Shown: piece after piece, positions 25,612 to 35,059 of the stretch
How positions within the stretch are numbered: the stretch's first letter is position 1
How the letters are laid out: every line of letters starts with the position of its first letter
From: Paenibacillus tuaregi
Lineage (GTDB): Bacteria; Bacillota; Bacilli; Paenibacillales; Paenibacillaceae
Length of the DNA stretch: 64,000 bases
Direction: 5' to 3'
Assembly: GCF_900086655.1 (NCBI RefSeq)
Contig: NZ_LT575476.1
Location: 1,964,503-2,028,502, forward strand
Made by a program: the position numbers and the translations under genes
The notes under the pieces: generated by a model
The model's input: only the letters and a program-made list of their open reading frames with translations
Databases searched by the model: none
What the model was told of the DNA's origin: nothing

Positions 25612-25724
25612 TTGATAAACTGGAGGGCAGCTGCATACCCTAAATTGACCTGTCTGTTCTAAAATGATACGATACGAGGGGATACGACAGTATTTAACAA
25701 ATTAACCCGAAGTGAGGTATATCA

Positions 25725-26048
25725 ATGAGCGATCACAAACATGACCATGATGACGCTTGCGGCTGCGGACACGATCACGACCATGATCATGAACACGAGG
25801 AGTTTGTGCTCACCTTGACAGATGAGAACGGCCAGGATGTGGAAATGGTTCTGGTTGAGACTTTTGACGTGAATGAGAAGGTTTATGCACTTCTGCTTGA
25901 ACGCAACAATCCGGAAGCTGATGGGATCATTCTCCGCCTTGAGGAAGAAGACGAGAAGATGGTGCTCTACAATATTGAAGACGAAGAAGAATGGCGTCAA
26001 GTTGAAGAAGCATACAACGAACTTGTCTCCGCACAGGAAGAATCCTAA
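25725..26048 (+). CDS. DUF1292 (YrzB-like) protein with His-rich N-terminus
   Basis: 107 residues. The C-terminal 75 residues ('FVLTLTDENGQDVEMVLVETFDVNEKVYALL') are the DUF1292 domain, usually 85-95 residues and of unknown function, often next to ruvX/alaS in Firmicutes, which is not the case here. The first 27 residues contain ten His with Asp and two Cys (HDHDHDHEHE, CGCG), a likely metal-binding extension. GAAGTGAGG precedes the ATG. Confidence 0.85.
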   Translation: MSDHKHDHDDACGCGHDHDHDHEHEEFVLTLTDENGQDVEMVLVETFDVNEKVYALLLERNNPEADGIILRLEEEDEKMVLYNIEDEEEWRQVEEAYNELVSAQEES

Positions 26049-26072
26049 AACAAATCATGCATGCGTAAGTTA

Positions 26073-26096
26073 GAGCTCCCAAGTGGGAGCTTTTTT
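26073..26096 (+). terminator. Terminator of the DUF1292 gene
   Basis: Stem gctccc (26075-26080) with gggagc (26085-26090), followed by six T residues. Confidence 0.85.
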
Positions 26097-26133
26097 GATT
26101 TGGAAGGGAGCAAGGGGAGCTGGTGTTCTGCAT

Positions 26134-26166
26134 AAAAAAGAGGCTGAGCTTGAATCGCCCGGCCTC
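26134..26166 (-). terminator. Probable terminator of speA
   Basis: Outer stem gaggc (26140-26144) with gcctc (26162-26166), followed on the minus strand by six T residues. It starts 11 bases after the speA stop. Confidence 0.65.
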
Positions 26167-26176
26167 ATCATGTAAC

Positions 26177-27652
26177 CTAAAATATGGGATCTGCTTCTAC
26201 AATTACCTTAACTTGATGAATATACCGGTCCTCCGGTCCCTTAACCGGAAGTCCGACATCCACGTGATCTACAATGTAGTCGATGTTCTCCTGGGAGATT
26301 ACCTCACCAGGAAGCAGGATCGGAATACCCGGAGGATACACATAGATGAATTCCGCAATGATGCGGCCTGCCGATTCCTTGAAAGGAATGACCTCGGTAT
26401 CCGCATAGAACGCATCGCGCGGAATGAGGGAGAGCTGCGGGATCTCCGGTGTTTTGACAACCAGCTCATTAGCAGTGTTCACGGAATAGTGCTTGGCAGA
26501 CAGCTCCCGAAGGGCACGGAGCAGTATATCCGCGGTATCCCGGGTGTCGCCCGGGGTAATGAAGCACAGAATGTTATACATATCGCTGAGCTCTACTTCG
26601 ATGTTGTAGTGCTCTCTAAGCCAGTTCTCCGTCTCGTAGCCTGTGATTCCCAGATGTCTCACATGAACCGTAATCTTGGTCGGGTCGAAAGCATATGTGG
26701 CCTCACCGCCGAGAATTTCTTTGCCGAAGCAGTACAGCCCTTCGATCTTATTGACTTCGGTCCGGACATAATCGGCGAGCTGAAGGGTCTCTTCAATCAT
26801 TTGGTGGCCGTTCAGCGCCAGGTTTCTTCGGGCGGTGTCCAGGGAGGCCAGCAGGATATAAGAGGTTGAGGTGGTGGTCAGCATACTGATAATGGTCTGT
26901 ACCCGCTGTGGGTTTACGTATCCGTTCTTCACATTCAGATTCAGCACCGAGCTCTGGGTCATGGAGCCTCCCAGCTTGTGAACGCTGGTCGCAGCCATAT
27001 CCGCGCCAGCTTTCATAGCGGAGATCGGCAGGTCTTCGTGGAAGTGGATATGCACCCCATGTGCCTCGTCTACGAGAACAGGAACATGATAGCTGTGGGC
27101 AAGCTCCACAATCTCCTCGAGATGAGCACTGATTCCGAAATAGGTCGGATTGATGACCAGAACCGCTTTGGCGTCAGGGTGCCGCTTGAGCGCTCTTCGA
27201 ACGGATGAGGTCGTCACCCCGTGGCTGATCCCGAGATTCTCGTCTTGAGCCGGAGATACGAACACAGGCTTGGCTCCGGCAAAAATAATCGCGGACATGA
27301 TCGATTTGTGAATGTTGCGCGGCACAATGATTTTGTCTCCAGGAGTGCATACGGACATAATCATTGTCATAATCGCACCGCTGGTTCCTTGCACGGAGAA
27401 GTAGGTGAAGTCCGCACCGAAAGCATCGGCGGCTAATTTCTGGGCTTCTTCAATTACGCCGCTGGGCTGATGCAGGTCGTCGAGTGGCGCAATATTGATA
27501 AGATCTATAGAAAATGCGTTATCGCCAATAAATTCTCTGAATTCCTCGTCAGTTCCTGCCCCTTTCTTATGACCGGGGATGTGGAATTGAACAGGGTTGT
27601 TAGCCGCATGTTTCTTAAGAGCCGTAAAAAGCGGCGTACGGTGGTGATCCAT
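26177..27652 (-). CDS. speA: PLP-dependent arginine/lysine decarboxylase, SpeA type
   Basis: 491 residues, the size of Bacillus SpeA (490). PLP features visible: 'FSVQGTSGAIMTMI', 'VLVDEAHGVHIHFHE' (Asp contacting the ring) and 'TSVHKLGGSMTQSSVL' (Schiff-base lysine in HKLGGS). It makes agmatine (or cadaverine) from arginine (or lysine), the first step of polyamine synthesis in Bacillus. It is a single gene divergent from the MFS gene at 27820. The ribosome binding site is weak and distant. Choice of arginine over lysine is by family closeness only. Confidence 0.9.
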   Translation of the reverse strand: MDHHRTPLFTALKKHAANNPVQFHIPGHKKGAGTDEEFREFIGDNAFSIDLINIAPLDDLHQPSGVIEEAQKLAADAFGADFTYFSVQGTSGAIMTMIMSVCTPGDKIIVPRNIHKSIMSAIIFAGAKPVFVSPAQDENLGISHGVTTSSVRRALKRHPDAKAVLVINPTYFGISAHLEEIVELAHSYHVPVLVDEAHGVHIHFHEDLPISAMKAGADMAATSVHKLGGSMTQSSVLNLNVKNGYVNPQRVQTIISMLTTTSTSYILLASLDTARRNLALNGHQMIEETLQLADYVRTEVNKIEGLYCFGKEILGGEATYAFDPTKITVHVRHLGITGYETENWLREHYNIEVELSDMYNILCFITPGDTRDTADILLRALRELSAKHYSVNTANELVVKTPEIPQLSLIPRDAFYADTEVIPFKESAGRIIAEFIYVYPPGIPILLPGEVISQENIDYIVDHVDVGLPVKGPEDRYIHQVKVIVEADPIF

Positions 27653-27819
27653 TTTGAGCCGTCACAGCCTTTCTTGTGTAATATATAAACAAGGATGAGT
27701 ATAGCAAATAGCGACGGGAATGCAAGCATCGTTTAAACCTCATTGGTGTAAATTCGGGCCTGAATGGGACAAAATATAAATATAGGACAGGCTACGGATG
27801 GTAGGAGAAGGAGGAAAGC

Positions 27820-29097
27820 ATGGAATTATTAAAGGCAAACGCAGTGTCCAAGAGATTGATTACTCCGGTTTTTGTCTGTTTATGGGTCATTATGTTTTTG
27901 GTTGAATTTGTAAAAGGCGCCCTGCTCGTTACCATACTACCCGTGTATATGGGGGATGTTCTTCATCTGACCACCTTTGCAATCGGATTATCGATCTCCA
28001 TGCAGTATATTGGGGACAATCTGTTTCGCAGTCCTTCAGGCTGGCTGATTGAGAGGATTGGATTCCGGATGACGATGGCCATCGGGTTATCCTTGACCTT
28101 TGCTGCTGTGGCGGTGATTGCTTTCACGTCCAACACAGCGCTGATTGTGCTTGCCTGTGCTGTGCTCGGAATGGGGACGGCTCCGCTCTGGCCCTGTATC
28201 ATGATGGGGGTGTCGGCGGTCAGCGGGCAGAACAACAATTTTGCGACCGCGATGGGAATTATCCAGATGTCCAGTCTGGGAGGTGCGGGTGCCGGACCGA
28301 TTGTGATTAACTTTTTTGTGGATGGCGGGTCCTACAGGAAGGTGTTCTGGATTCTGCTTGGCTGCATGGCGCTGGTATTGGTGGTATCCTTGTTCCTTCC
28401 GGGCAAAAATAAAATCCAGAAGGTGGACCCGCACGTCCTGCATCCCGAGGGGGAGCGGAGTCTTACGACCGGGGGCATCCGTAATATTGGCAGCAATCTT
28501 AAGAAGACCTTTGCTGAGATTAGGAAGAACCTGAATGTGAGCTGGATGCTGTATCCGGCGCTGTTCCTGCAATCTTTTGCCGTCGGGCTCTTAACCCCGG
28601 TGATCACGCTGTATGTACGCACGGTGCTTCACCTGTCTCCGGCAAGCTACAGCGCGCTTATGGTCGTCGGAGGAGGGATTACCGTAATTGGTCTGATTCC
28701 AATTGGAAAGCTGGCGGACCGGTATGGCACCAAGTGGTTCCTTCATATTGGCTTCCTGCTCGCCGCGGTATCGGTGGGACTGTTCTCCATGAACCGTTCT
28801 ATTCAAATTCTGTGGCTGCTGGTGATTCTCATCGGAATCAGCTACGCGTTTATTCTTCCCACCTGGGATACGATGATTTCGCATATGCTTCCTTCTGGTG
28901 AGAAAGGGGCTATCTGGGGGCTGTTCCTGACCATTCAGGGATCAGGCATGGTGTTTGGGCCTATGGTGTCAGGCAAGCTATGGGATTTATTTGGCCCCGG
29001 TTCGCCGTTTATGACCAGCGCCATTGTGATGGGGATTATGTTCTTCCTTCATCTGGCGTTGTCCCGCCGTCATGCGCGGACGGCCGTTAAACCATGA
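27820..29097 (+). CDS. MFS transporter, 12 TM, substrate unknown
   Basis: 425 residues with 12 predicted membrane spans and MFS motif A-like 'SGWLIERIGFRM' in loop 2-3 and 'GKLADRYGTKW' in loop 8-9. A cytosolic linker (about 200-225) splits the two halves. AAGGAGGAAAGC precedes the ATG. It stands alone before a strong terminator, so context does not name the substrate. Drug or sugar export is possible. Confidence 0.87.
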   Translation: MELLKANAVSKRLITPVFVCLWVIMFLVEFVKGALLVTILPVYMGDVLHLTTFAIGLSISMQYIGDNLFRSPSGWLIERIGFRMTMAIGLSLTFAAVAVIAFTSNTALIVLACAVLGMGTAPLWPCIMMGVSAVSGQNNNFATAMGIIQMSSLGGAGAGPIVINFFVDGGSYRKVFWILLGCMALVLVVSLFLPGKNKIQKVDPHVLHPEGERSLTTGGIRNIGSNLKKTFAEIRKNLNVSWMLYPALFLQSFAVGLLTPVITLYVRTVLHLSPASYSALMVVGGGITVIGLIPIGKLADRYGTKWFLHIGFLLAAVSVGLFSMNRSIQILWLLVILIGISYAFILPTWDTMISHMLPSGEKGAIWGLFLTIQGSGMVFGPMVSGKLWDLFGPGSPFMTSAIVMGIMFFLHLALSRRHARTAVKP

Positions 29098-29116
29098 GAC
29101 AAGGCTTAGGGCATAT

Positions 29117-29153
29117 AAAAAGGGACACAAGTCAACAGCTTGTGTCCCTTTTT
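29117..29153. terminator. Bidirectional terminator between the MFS gene and yktB
   Basis: Perfect 15-bp stem aaaaagggacacaag (29117-29131) with cttgtgtcccttttt (29139-29153). Confidence 0.9.
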
Positions 29154-29251
29154 GCTGCGGGTGGATTCTGTCATATAGACCGGGTAAGTTCCGGCTACTC
29201 ACCTATCCAAGAAGCAGACCGCCTATTTTAATGTAGTGTCCATATGAATTT

Positions 29252-29875
29252 CTAGAACGATGCTTTGTACAATGGAAGCAGCTTCTCGAAGGTCTCCTCC
29301 ACTTTAGCGGTAAGCTTGTCCCCATCCTTAAGAATCGGATCATCCCGCTCAATCCGCAGGCCGCAGAGGATCTCGGATTTTTTGACCGAAGCCAGCTTTT
29401 CGGCCATCTTTTTGAAGTCCTCGGTGCTCAGATCTTGATGAAGCCTGCCGCCCGGATCCATATGATCCATGGACCAGTAGAATTCGCCCGGGATGTTTTT
29501 TTTCACGGCAGACGCGTGTTTATCCAAATATTTGGCGAGAATGAGTTTATTGGGACTTTCGTAAATCACGGCGAAAATGATAAACAGGTGTGAGGCGAAC
29601 ATCCCCACCTGGAAGTGCGGAAGAGCTTTGTAACCGCGTCTGCTGCTTCCCCAGGCGACCCAGCTGTCATTCGGCGGATTAATCGTACGGCGCGCGTGCT
29701 TCGCCACATGAGGGAATATCTCCTCACCGCACAGCGCGGACAAGTACGGACTTAACGTACCTCCGAGCTCTTCCAGCTTAGGACGCAGCGTATGGATAAG
29801 CGCCTCCATTCTTGGTTCCAGTCTCGGAACCTTGAAGACGTCGAAGTCTTGATTGGTGAAGCCTGTAAACGTCAT
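29252..29875 (-). CDS. yktB: DUF1054 / UPF0637 protein (YktB family)
   Basis: 207 residues, the normal size. 'FTNQDFDVFKVPRLEPRMEALI', 'INPPNDSWVAWGSSRRGYK' and 'PHFQVGMFASHLFIIF' are conserved YktB pieces. Structure is known for relatives but the function is not. AGGAGGCAAGACTC precedes the ATG. Single gene. Confidence 0.9.
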   Translation of the reverse strand: MTFTGFTNQDFDVFKVPRLEPRMEALIHTLRPKLEELGGTLSPYLSALCGEEIFPHVAKHARRTINPPNDSWVAWGSSRRGYKALPHFQVGMFASHLFIIFAVIYESPNKLILAKYLDKHASAVKKNIPGEFYWSMDHMDPGGRLHQDLSTEDFKKMAEKLASVKKSEILCGLRIERDDPILKDGDKLTAKVEETFEKLLPLYKASF

Positions 29876-30150
29876 GAGTCTTGCCTCCTGGTTACGATTA
29901 GAAATATGCTCACAATACGGGTGGATCCATGTGCAGCAGCTTGATTATATCAAAATCCGGGCGGCCGTGCGTCATGACCGGAGCTTTGCGGGTAAAAATA
30001 ATCAAATAATCCAAGTTACCGTTACATAGGATGAAGTATAAGATAATGTAAACTGTAACCAGGACGATAGTAATTTGTTGAGTTTCATGCCCTGCAGAGT
30101 CTAATCTTTCGGAGCAGTTTTGCTTAGCAAAACTTGAAGGAGGGAGTACC

Positions 30151-30747
30151 ATGAACAAGAGTTACGAAGTGGAGTATTGTAATCTTGAATTAAGATTTGA
30201 ACGGGGGCATATCCAGCAGTTGATCCGTGACTTGATACAGGATGGATATTCTCTGTACTGGAGTGAAAGTGATTCCATCTTTATCGTATCGGTCCGTACG
30301 GGACGCAAGCTGACCAAGCTTCGGTTCCAGCGTGTGCAGATGAGTTATAAATTAGTGGGGGATTATATAATTAAAGATGCCAAGCTGGCAGAATGGCTCG
30401 AGAAGCTGATCGGTGACCTGAGAGGACACGCGGTGGTTAAGCGCTTCAAGGACCGGCAGATCCTGATCGAGAACATTCTGTTCGGGGAAGTCATCCGTCT
30501 TGTAGAGGTATCTGGTGTGGAGCAGCGCGTGCTGTATCAGAAAGGCTCCATTCCGAGTTTCGAGAAAATGTCATATATGTTCAATTCCCAGTCGGCCGAG
30601 CGGCAGATAGAAAGTCTGCAGACCGAGGTGGACGCTGAGCTTGAGCGTTTGTATGAGGCGTTGAAGTCCGGTGATGAGCAGGCGGCAGAGGCCAGCAAGG
30701 AGAAGCTGAAGAAGCTGCGCCGCAGTCTCATGGAGCTGGAATGGTGA
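30151..30747 (+). CDS. Hypothetical cytosolic protein with C-terminal coiled coil
   Basis: 198 residues, no signal peptide or membrane segment. The first 130 residues are mixed alpha/beta ('LRFERGHIQQLIRDLIQDGYSLYWSESDSIFIVSVRTG'); the last 50 ('ERQIESLQTEVDAELERLYEALK...EASKEKLKKLRRSLMELEW') are a charged coiled coil. GAAGGAGGGAG precedes the ATG, and a hairpin follows, so the gene is real. I recognise no family. Confidence 0.72.
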   Translation: MNKSYEVEYCNLELRFERGHIQQLIRDLIQDGYSLYWSESDSIFIVSVRTGRKLTKLRFQRVQMSYKLVGDYIIKDAKLAEWLEKLIGDLRGHAVVKRFKDRQILIENILFGEVIRLVEVSGVEQRVLYQKGSIPSFEKMSYMFNSQSAERQIESLQTEVDAELERLYEALKSGDEQAAEASKEKLKKLRRSLMELEW

Positions 30748-30771
30748 GCTGCCCGGACAAATGCCTGCAAT

Positions 30772-30813
30772 GAACAAAGCACCTCAAACTTTCGGTTTTG
30801 GGGTGCTTTGTTC
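30772..30813 (+). terminator. Hairpin after the coiled-coil protein gene
   Basis: 12-bp perfect stem gaacaaagcacc (30772-30783) with ggtgctttgttc (30802-30813). The T-tract is short, so termination strength is uncertain. Confidence 0.65.
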
Positions 30814-30920
30814 GGGCTTGAAGAAGTTCCTTAACATGGAGTGGGGTTCACTTCTTTCCACAAAAACGTTAAAATGATATTATTGTCATAAAATATAGTC
30901 TGCAAAGGATGGAGAACCTG

Positions 30921-32327
30921 ATGTCAAAACAACAGATAGGCGTCATCGGACTAGCGGTGATGGGCAAGAATTTGGCACTGAATATCGAAAGCAGAGGCTT
31001 TACGGTATCTGTATTTAACCGTTCCCCTCAGAAGACACACGAGCTTTTGGAGAATGAAGCCAAGGGCAAAAATCTCTTCGGAACCTTCTCAATCGAAGAA
31101 TTCGTAGAATCCCTCGAAAAGCCGCGCAAAATTCTGATCATGGTACAAGCCGGTGCAGCTACTGATGCGACAATTGAACAGCTTGTGCCTCACCTGGATG
31201 AAGGCGACATCATTATTGACGGGGGCAACGCATTCTTCCCGGATACCCAGCGCCGCAGCAAGGAGCTTGAAGCCAAGGGCCTTCGCTTTATTGGAACAGG
31301 GGTATCAGGCGGTGAAGAAGGCGCTCTGAACGGCCCAGCGATCATGCCTGGCGGTCAAGAAAGCGCATATGAGCTGGTGAAACCGATTCTTACGGCTATT
31401 TCCGCCAAAGTGAACGGCGATCCTTGCTGTACATATATCGGTCCAGATGGTGCCGGACACTATGTGAAAATGGTTCACAACGGCATCGAGTATGGGGACA
31501 TGCAGCTGATCGGGGAGGCGTATCACCTACTGAAGGATACTCTGAACCTGGACGCAAAAGAACTACATGAAATTTTCTCGGAATGGAATAAAGGGGAGCT
31601 GGACAGCTACCTGATCGAAATTACCGCGGACATCTTCTCCCAGTATGATGAAGAGACCGGTAAGCCTATGGTTGACGTGATTCTGGATGCCGCAGGCCAG
31701 AAAGGGACTGGAAAATGGACAAGCCAGAGCGCTTTGGATCTAGGCGTGCCGTTGTCCATGATTACCGAATCCGTCTTCTCCCGCTTCCTGTCTGCCATGA
31801 AGGAAGAGCGGGTTGCTGCCAGCAAAATCCTGAGCGGTCCAGAGAAATCGTTCAATGGGGACAAGCAGGAGTTCATCGAGAACGTCCGCAAAGCCTTGTT
31901 CGCAAGTAAGATCGTATCTTATGCTCAAGGCTTCGCCCAAATGCGCGCAGCATCTGACGAATACGGCTGGGATCTGAAATACGGCAACATCGCTATGATC
32001 TTCCGCGGTGGCTGTATCATCCGCTCCCAGTTCCTGCAGAACATCAAAGACGCTTATGACCGTGATCCGGCTCTGAAGAACCTGCTGCTGGATTCTTACT
32101 TCAAAGGAATTGTTGAGAATTATCAGGATGCATGGCGCAAGGTAGTCTCCACAGCCGTTGCTAACGGGGTTCCGGTGCCTGGCTTCTCCAGTGCGCTTTC
32201 CTACTATGACAGCTACCGTACAGAAAGACTGCCAGCGAATCTGCTGCAGGCGCAGCGCGACTACTTCGGCGCTCATACCTTCAAACGTGTGGACAAAGAA
32301 GGCGTGTTCCACCATCAGTGGTTCTAA
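30921..32327 (+). CDS. gndA: NADP-dependent 6-phosphogluconate dehydrogenase (decarboxylating)
   Basis: 468 residues (B. subtilis GndA 469). '[29 protein letters not shown]' is the NADP-binding Rossmann loop, with Asn-Arg after the strand, as in NADP-preferring enzymes; '[19 protein letters not shown]' and '[19 protein letters not shown]' are the catalytic signatures. It converts 6-phosphogluconate to ribulose-5-phosphate and CO2 in the oxidative pentose phosphate path. The ATG at 30909 overlaps the ribosome binding region, so 30921 is chosen (TGGAG 6 bases upstream). Confidence 0.96.
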   Translation: MSKQQIGVIGLAVMGKNLALNIESRGFTVSVFNRSPQKTHELLENEAKGKNLFGTFSIEEFVESLEKPRKILIMVQAGAATDATIEQLVPHLDEGDIIIDGGNAFFPDTQRRSKELEAKGLRFIGTGVSGGEEGALNGPAIMPGGQESAYELVKPILTAISAKVNGDPCCTYIGPDGAGHYVKMVHNGIEYGDMQLIGEAYHLLKDTLNLDAKELHEIFSEWNKGELDSYLIEITADIFSQYDEETGKPMVDVILDAAGQKGTGKWTSQSALDLGVPLSMITESVFSRFLSAMKEERVAASKILSGPEKSFNGDKQEFIENVRKALFASKIVSYAQGFAQMRAASDEYGWDLKYGNIAMIFRGGCIIRSQFLQNIKDAYDRDPALKNLLLDSYFKGIVENYQDAWRKVVSTAVANGVPVPGFSSALSYYDSYRTERLPANLLQAQRDYFGAHTFKRVDKEGVFHHQWF

Positions 32328-32353
32328 GGCTTCAAAGTTCTTGGCAATAATTC

Positions 32354-32395
32354 AAAGACACCCGGGATGCGGCAGAGCCGTACCGGGTGTCTTTT
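32354..32395 (+). terminator. Terminator of gndA
   Basis: 12-bp stem aaagacacccgg (32354-32365) with ccgggtgtcttt (32383-32394) and a T-run. Confidence 0.88.
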
Positions 32396-32473
32396 TGCTT
32401 GCCGGATTATGTGTTATGATATGACAAAGTTCTTTTACTCACAGCATGGAGATAGAGAGAAGTAGGTGACAGG

Positions 32474-32986
32474 GTGCAGGGGCATAAAGACAATATTATA
32501 CTGATTGGCATGATGGGTACGGGGAAATCTACGGTAGGTGCACATCTTGCGGCTGAAACGGGTTATCAGCTTGTGGACATGGACCATGAGATCGAGCTTA
32601 AGGCCGGTCAATCCATTCCGGACATCTTTGCATCCCAAGGCGAGGCATATTTCCGGGAATTAGAGAGTTCGGTGCTCCGCGAAGTTCTTCAGAGAGAGCA
32701 CGTTATCGTCGCAACGGGCGGCGGCTGTGTGCTGCGGGATGCCAACTGCCAGATCATGCTGGACAATGGCTGGGTTGTTGCCCTGAAGGCCGATGCCGCA
32801 AGTATTATCAGCCGGGTGGGGGAAGATCCTAACCGTCCGCTGCTTGCCGGAGGTGCTGCAGAGCGGATCACTCAGCTGCTCGAAGAACGCAAGATGGCTT
32901 ATGATTTTGCACACTGCACGATCGATACGGCAGGCAAAAGTGCGGCCGAAGTGGCCTCGGATATTTTAATACGTTACCGCGTCTAA
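32474..32986 (+). CDS. aroK: Shikimate kinase
   Basis: 170 residues. Walker A 'LIGMMGTGKSTVG', shikimate-binding 'DMDHEIE' and 'FRELES', and 'VIVATGGGCVLR' are all intact. It phosphorylates shikimate to shikimate-3-phosphate. GTG start with AGGTGA 5-7 bases upstream. It precedes aroA by 77 bases, so the two steps of the shikimate path are adjacent. There is no other aro or trp gene nearby, unlike the main aro/trp cluster in related genomes. Confidence 0.94.
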   Translation: MQGHKDNIILIGMMGTGKSTVGAHLAAETGYQLVDMDHEIELKAGQSIPDIFASQGEAYFRELESSVLREVLQREHVIVATGGGCVLRDANCQIMLDNGWVVALKADAASIISRVGEDPNRPLLAGGAAERITQLLEERKMAYDFAHCTIDTAGKSAAEVASDILIRYRV

Positions 32987-33063
32987 GCTTTTTATTACGA
33001 AGGAATTTAGGCAGGTACGAATGATATATTTATACTTTGCAATATTCACAAAGGAGAGTACAT

Positions 33064-34356
33064 ATGGACATAATTGTGAGACCTACCCCAAATTTGAGTG
33101 GAGAGATTCAGGCCTTGTCTTCCAAGAACTATACTACGCGTTATTTGCTGGTTGCCGCTCTTGCGGAAGGAACGAGCACGATCTACTATCCGGCTCATAG
33201 TGAGGACAGCGATGCCATGCGCCGCTGTATAGCGGATCTTGGGGCGGTAATTGAAGAAGACGATGAGAAAATTGTGATTACAGGCTTCGGCGCTAAACCA
33301 AAGGACGTGCAGCAGCTAAATGTGGGTAATGCGGGAGCGGTGCTGCGTTTTCTGATGGCGGTTACGGCACTTTGTCCGGATGTGACTTTTGTAAATACCT
33401 ATCCTGATTCACTGGGCAAGCGTCCACATGATGATCTGATCGAGGCTCTTACCCAGATGGGAGTAGAGGTTGAGCACAATAACGGCCGTCTGCCGATCCG
33501 TATCCGTGGAGGCGCGGCTAAAGGCGGTAAAATAAAAGTGTCCGGTGAAGTCAGTTCCCAGTATTTGAGTGCACTGCTGTTCCTCACTCCGCTGCTTGAA
33601 GAGGATAGCGAGATTGAGGTGCTCGGGGATCTTAAGTCCAAGGTGGTTGTGGGACAAACGCTGGAAGTTCTTGAACAGGCCGGCATTAAGATTGAAGTAT
33701 TGGATGATTACGTAAATTTCAGAGTTCCAGGTCGTCAACGTTATCAGGCCAAGACCTATAAAGTACAAGGCGACTATCCAGGCTCCGCGGCTATTCTGGC
33801 TGCTGCGGCTGTAACCAATTCCGATGTAACGGTCAATGGCCTTGAGGAGCACAGCAAGCAGGGGGAACGGGCTGTTGTGGACGTGCTGAGAATGATGAAT
33901 GTTCCGCTTACCCATGAGAATGGGGTGGTGCACATCCAGGGGAACAGCAAGCTGACCGCTGTGGAATTTGACGGGGATGCTGCTACAGATGCTGTACTTG
34001 CGATGGTGGCCGCAGCTGTTTTTGCGGAAGGAACTTCAAGATTTTACAATGTTGAGAATTTGCGTTATAAGGAATGTGACCGGATCACGGATTATCTGGC
34101 TGAACTCAAGAAGGCCGGAGCCAATGTAGAGGAGCGGCAGGCGGAAATTATTGTGCACGGGCGTCCTGAAGGGGTAGAGGGCGGAGTGGAAATCAACGCC
34201 CACTACGACCACCGGGTGATCATGGCTCTTACCCTTGTTGGCCTCCGTGCCAAACAGCCGGTTACGATTAAGGATGCCCATCATGTGGCTAAGTCGTATC
34301 CGCAGTTCTTCGACCATATGTCCGCGCTTGGCGCGTCCGTTGAATGGGTTAAATAG
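33064..34356 (+). CDS. aroA: EPSP synthase (3-phosphoshikimate 1-carboxyvinyltransferase), divergent type
   Basis: 430 residues. Two-domain EPSPS fold with most catalytic residues: K21 and R26 (in SKNYTTRYLL), GNAG at 88-91, GKRPHDDL, SSQYLSALL, TDAVL, RYKECDR and YDHRVIM. It joins PEP to shikimate-3-phosphate. Compared with the usual 'GDKSISHR' and 'GNAGTAMRPL' it has 'SSKNYTTR' and 'GNAGAVLRFL', so the N-terminal and PEP-loop signatures are both changed. AAAGGAG precedes the ATG at 33064. It follows aroK, which supports the assignment; a paralogous role cannot be excluded. Confidence 0.88.
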   Translation: MDIIVRPTPNLSGEIQALSSKNYTTRYLLVAALAEGTSTIYYPAHSEDSDAMRRCIADLGAVIEEDDEKIVITGFGAKPKDVQQLNVGNAGAVLRFLMAVTALCPDVTFVNTYPDSLGKRPHDDLIEALTQMGVEVEHNNGRLPIRIRGGAAKGGKIKVSGEVSSQYLSALLFLTPLLEEDSEIEVLGDLKSKVVVGQTLEVLEQAGIKIEVLDDYVNFRVPGRQRYQAKTYKVQGDYPGSAAILAAAAVTNSDVTVNGLEEHSKQGERAVVDVLRMMNVPLTHENGVVHIQGNSKLTAVEFDGDAATDAVLAMVAAAVFAEGTSRFYNVENLRYKECDRITDYLAELKKAGANVEERQAEIIVHGRPEGVEGGVEINAHYDHRVIMALTLVGLRAKQPVTIKDAHHVAKSYPQFFDHMSALGASVEWVK

Positions 34357-34360
34357 TAGT

Positions 34361-34575
34361 TATATCTAGATAAAATGAACTTTAAAAATAACCGCTCTCA
34401 GCTTCGATCCAGAGTGATTCTTAAGAAGCGGCAGCGTCCGCCTTTGTCTCCGAAATGCCCCTACTTGGAGATCTAGTTCAAGCATTTCGGAGACAACAGT
34501 GGCCTTAAAGAACACTCGGCATCGCAGCGCCCCATAAGGGTAACCTTCATAAGTTCATTTTATCTAAATCTATAT
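34361..34575. repeat. 200-bp foldback (MITE-like) element
   Basis: Outer perfect 16-bp inverted repeat tagataaaatgaactt (34367-34382) with aagttcattttatcta (34551-34566), and an inner perfect 15-bp repeat ttgtctccgaaatgc (34444-34458) with gcatttcggagacaa (34482-34496). The sequence between also pairs imperfectly (for example cgatccagagtgattcttaag with cttaaagaacactcggcatcg), so nearly the whole unit folds back. No coding capacity. This is how non-autonomous inverted-repeat elements look. Confidence 0.75.
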
Positions 34576-34605
34576 ATTCTGTATATTGAAAGGTGGTTGT
34601 TTAAT

Positions 34606-35037
34606 ATGGCATTTGAGAACCCAAGCCGTCAAGAAATCAAGCAGATTCTGGAATCAGCTGGCAATATTGCGATTGTTGGATTGTCGGATAAAACCGATCG
34701 TACCTCTTATATGATCGGCCAGGCGCTGCAGCTTCGAGGCTACCGGATTATTCCGGTGAATCCAACGGTAACCGAGGACATTCTTGGGGAGAAGACCTAT
34801 GCCTCCTTGAAGGATATTCCTGAGCCGGTGGACATTGTTAATGTATTTCGCCGTAGTGAATACACGCCGGAGGTGGCTAAGGAAGCGGTGGAGATCGGAG
34901 CGAAGGTGCTGTGGCTGCAGCTTGGCGTCTACAATGAGGAAGCATATCAGATGGCTTCGGATCACGGTCTGACGGTGATCATGGACCGCTGTATCAAGGT
35001 GGAGGATGCGATTACCTCTCCTGAGCGTGGCCGATGA
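34606..35037 (+). CDS. CoA-binding domain protein (YccU-like)
   Basis: 143 residues, a Rossmann-like CoA-binding domain: 'NIAIVGLSDKTDRTSYMIGQALQLRGYRIIPVNP' and 'DIVNVFRRSEYTPEVAKEAVEIGAKVLWLQLGV'. Function of the family is not settled. ATG 34606 follows AAAGGTGG. Its promoter region contains the foldback element, which may influence expression. A terminator follows. Confidence 0.9.
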   Translation: MAFENPSRQEIKQILESAGNIAIVGLSDKTDRTSYMIGQALQLRGYRIIPVNPTVTEDILGEKTYASLKDIPEPVDIVNVFRRSEYTPEVAKEAVEIGAKVLWLQLGVYNEEAYQMASDHGLTVIMDRCIKVEDAITSPERGR

Positions 35038-35059
35038 GATTTGCCAGTTTAACTGGTGC

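Noticed and set aside
26049..26176. SR1/SR1P small RNA after speA
   Set aside because: In B. subtilis sr1 lies near speA, but no SR1P-like peptide frame is present here.
26123..26869. 248-codon plus-strand frame over speA
   Set aside because: Antisense shadow; speA has full PLP motifs.
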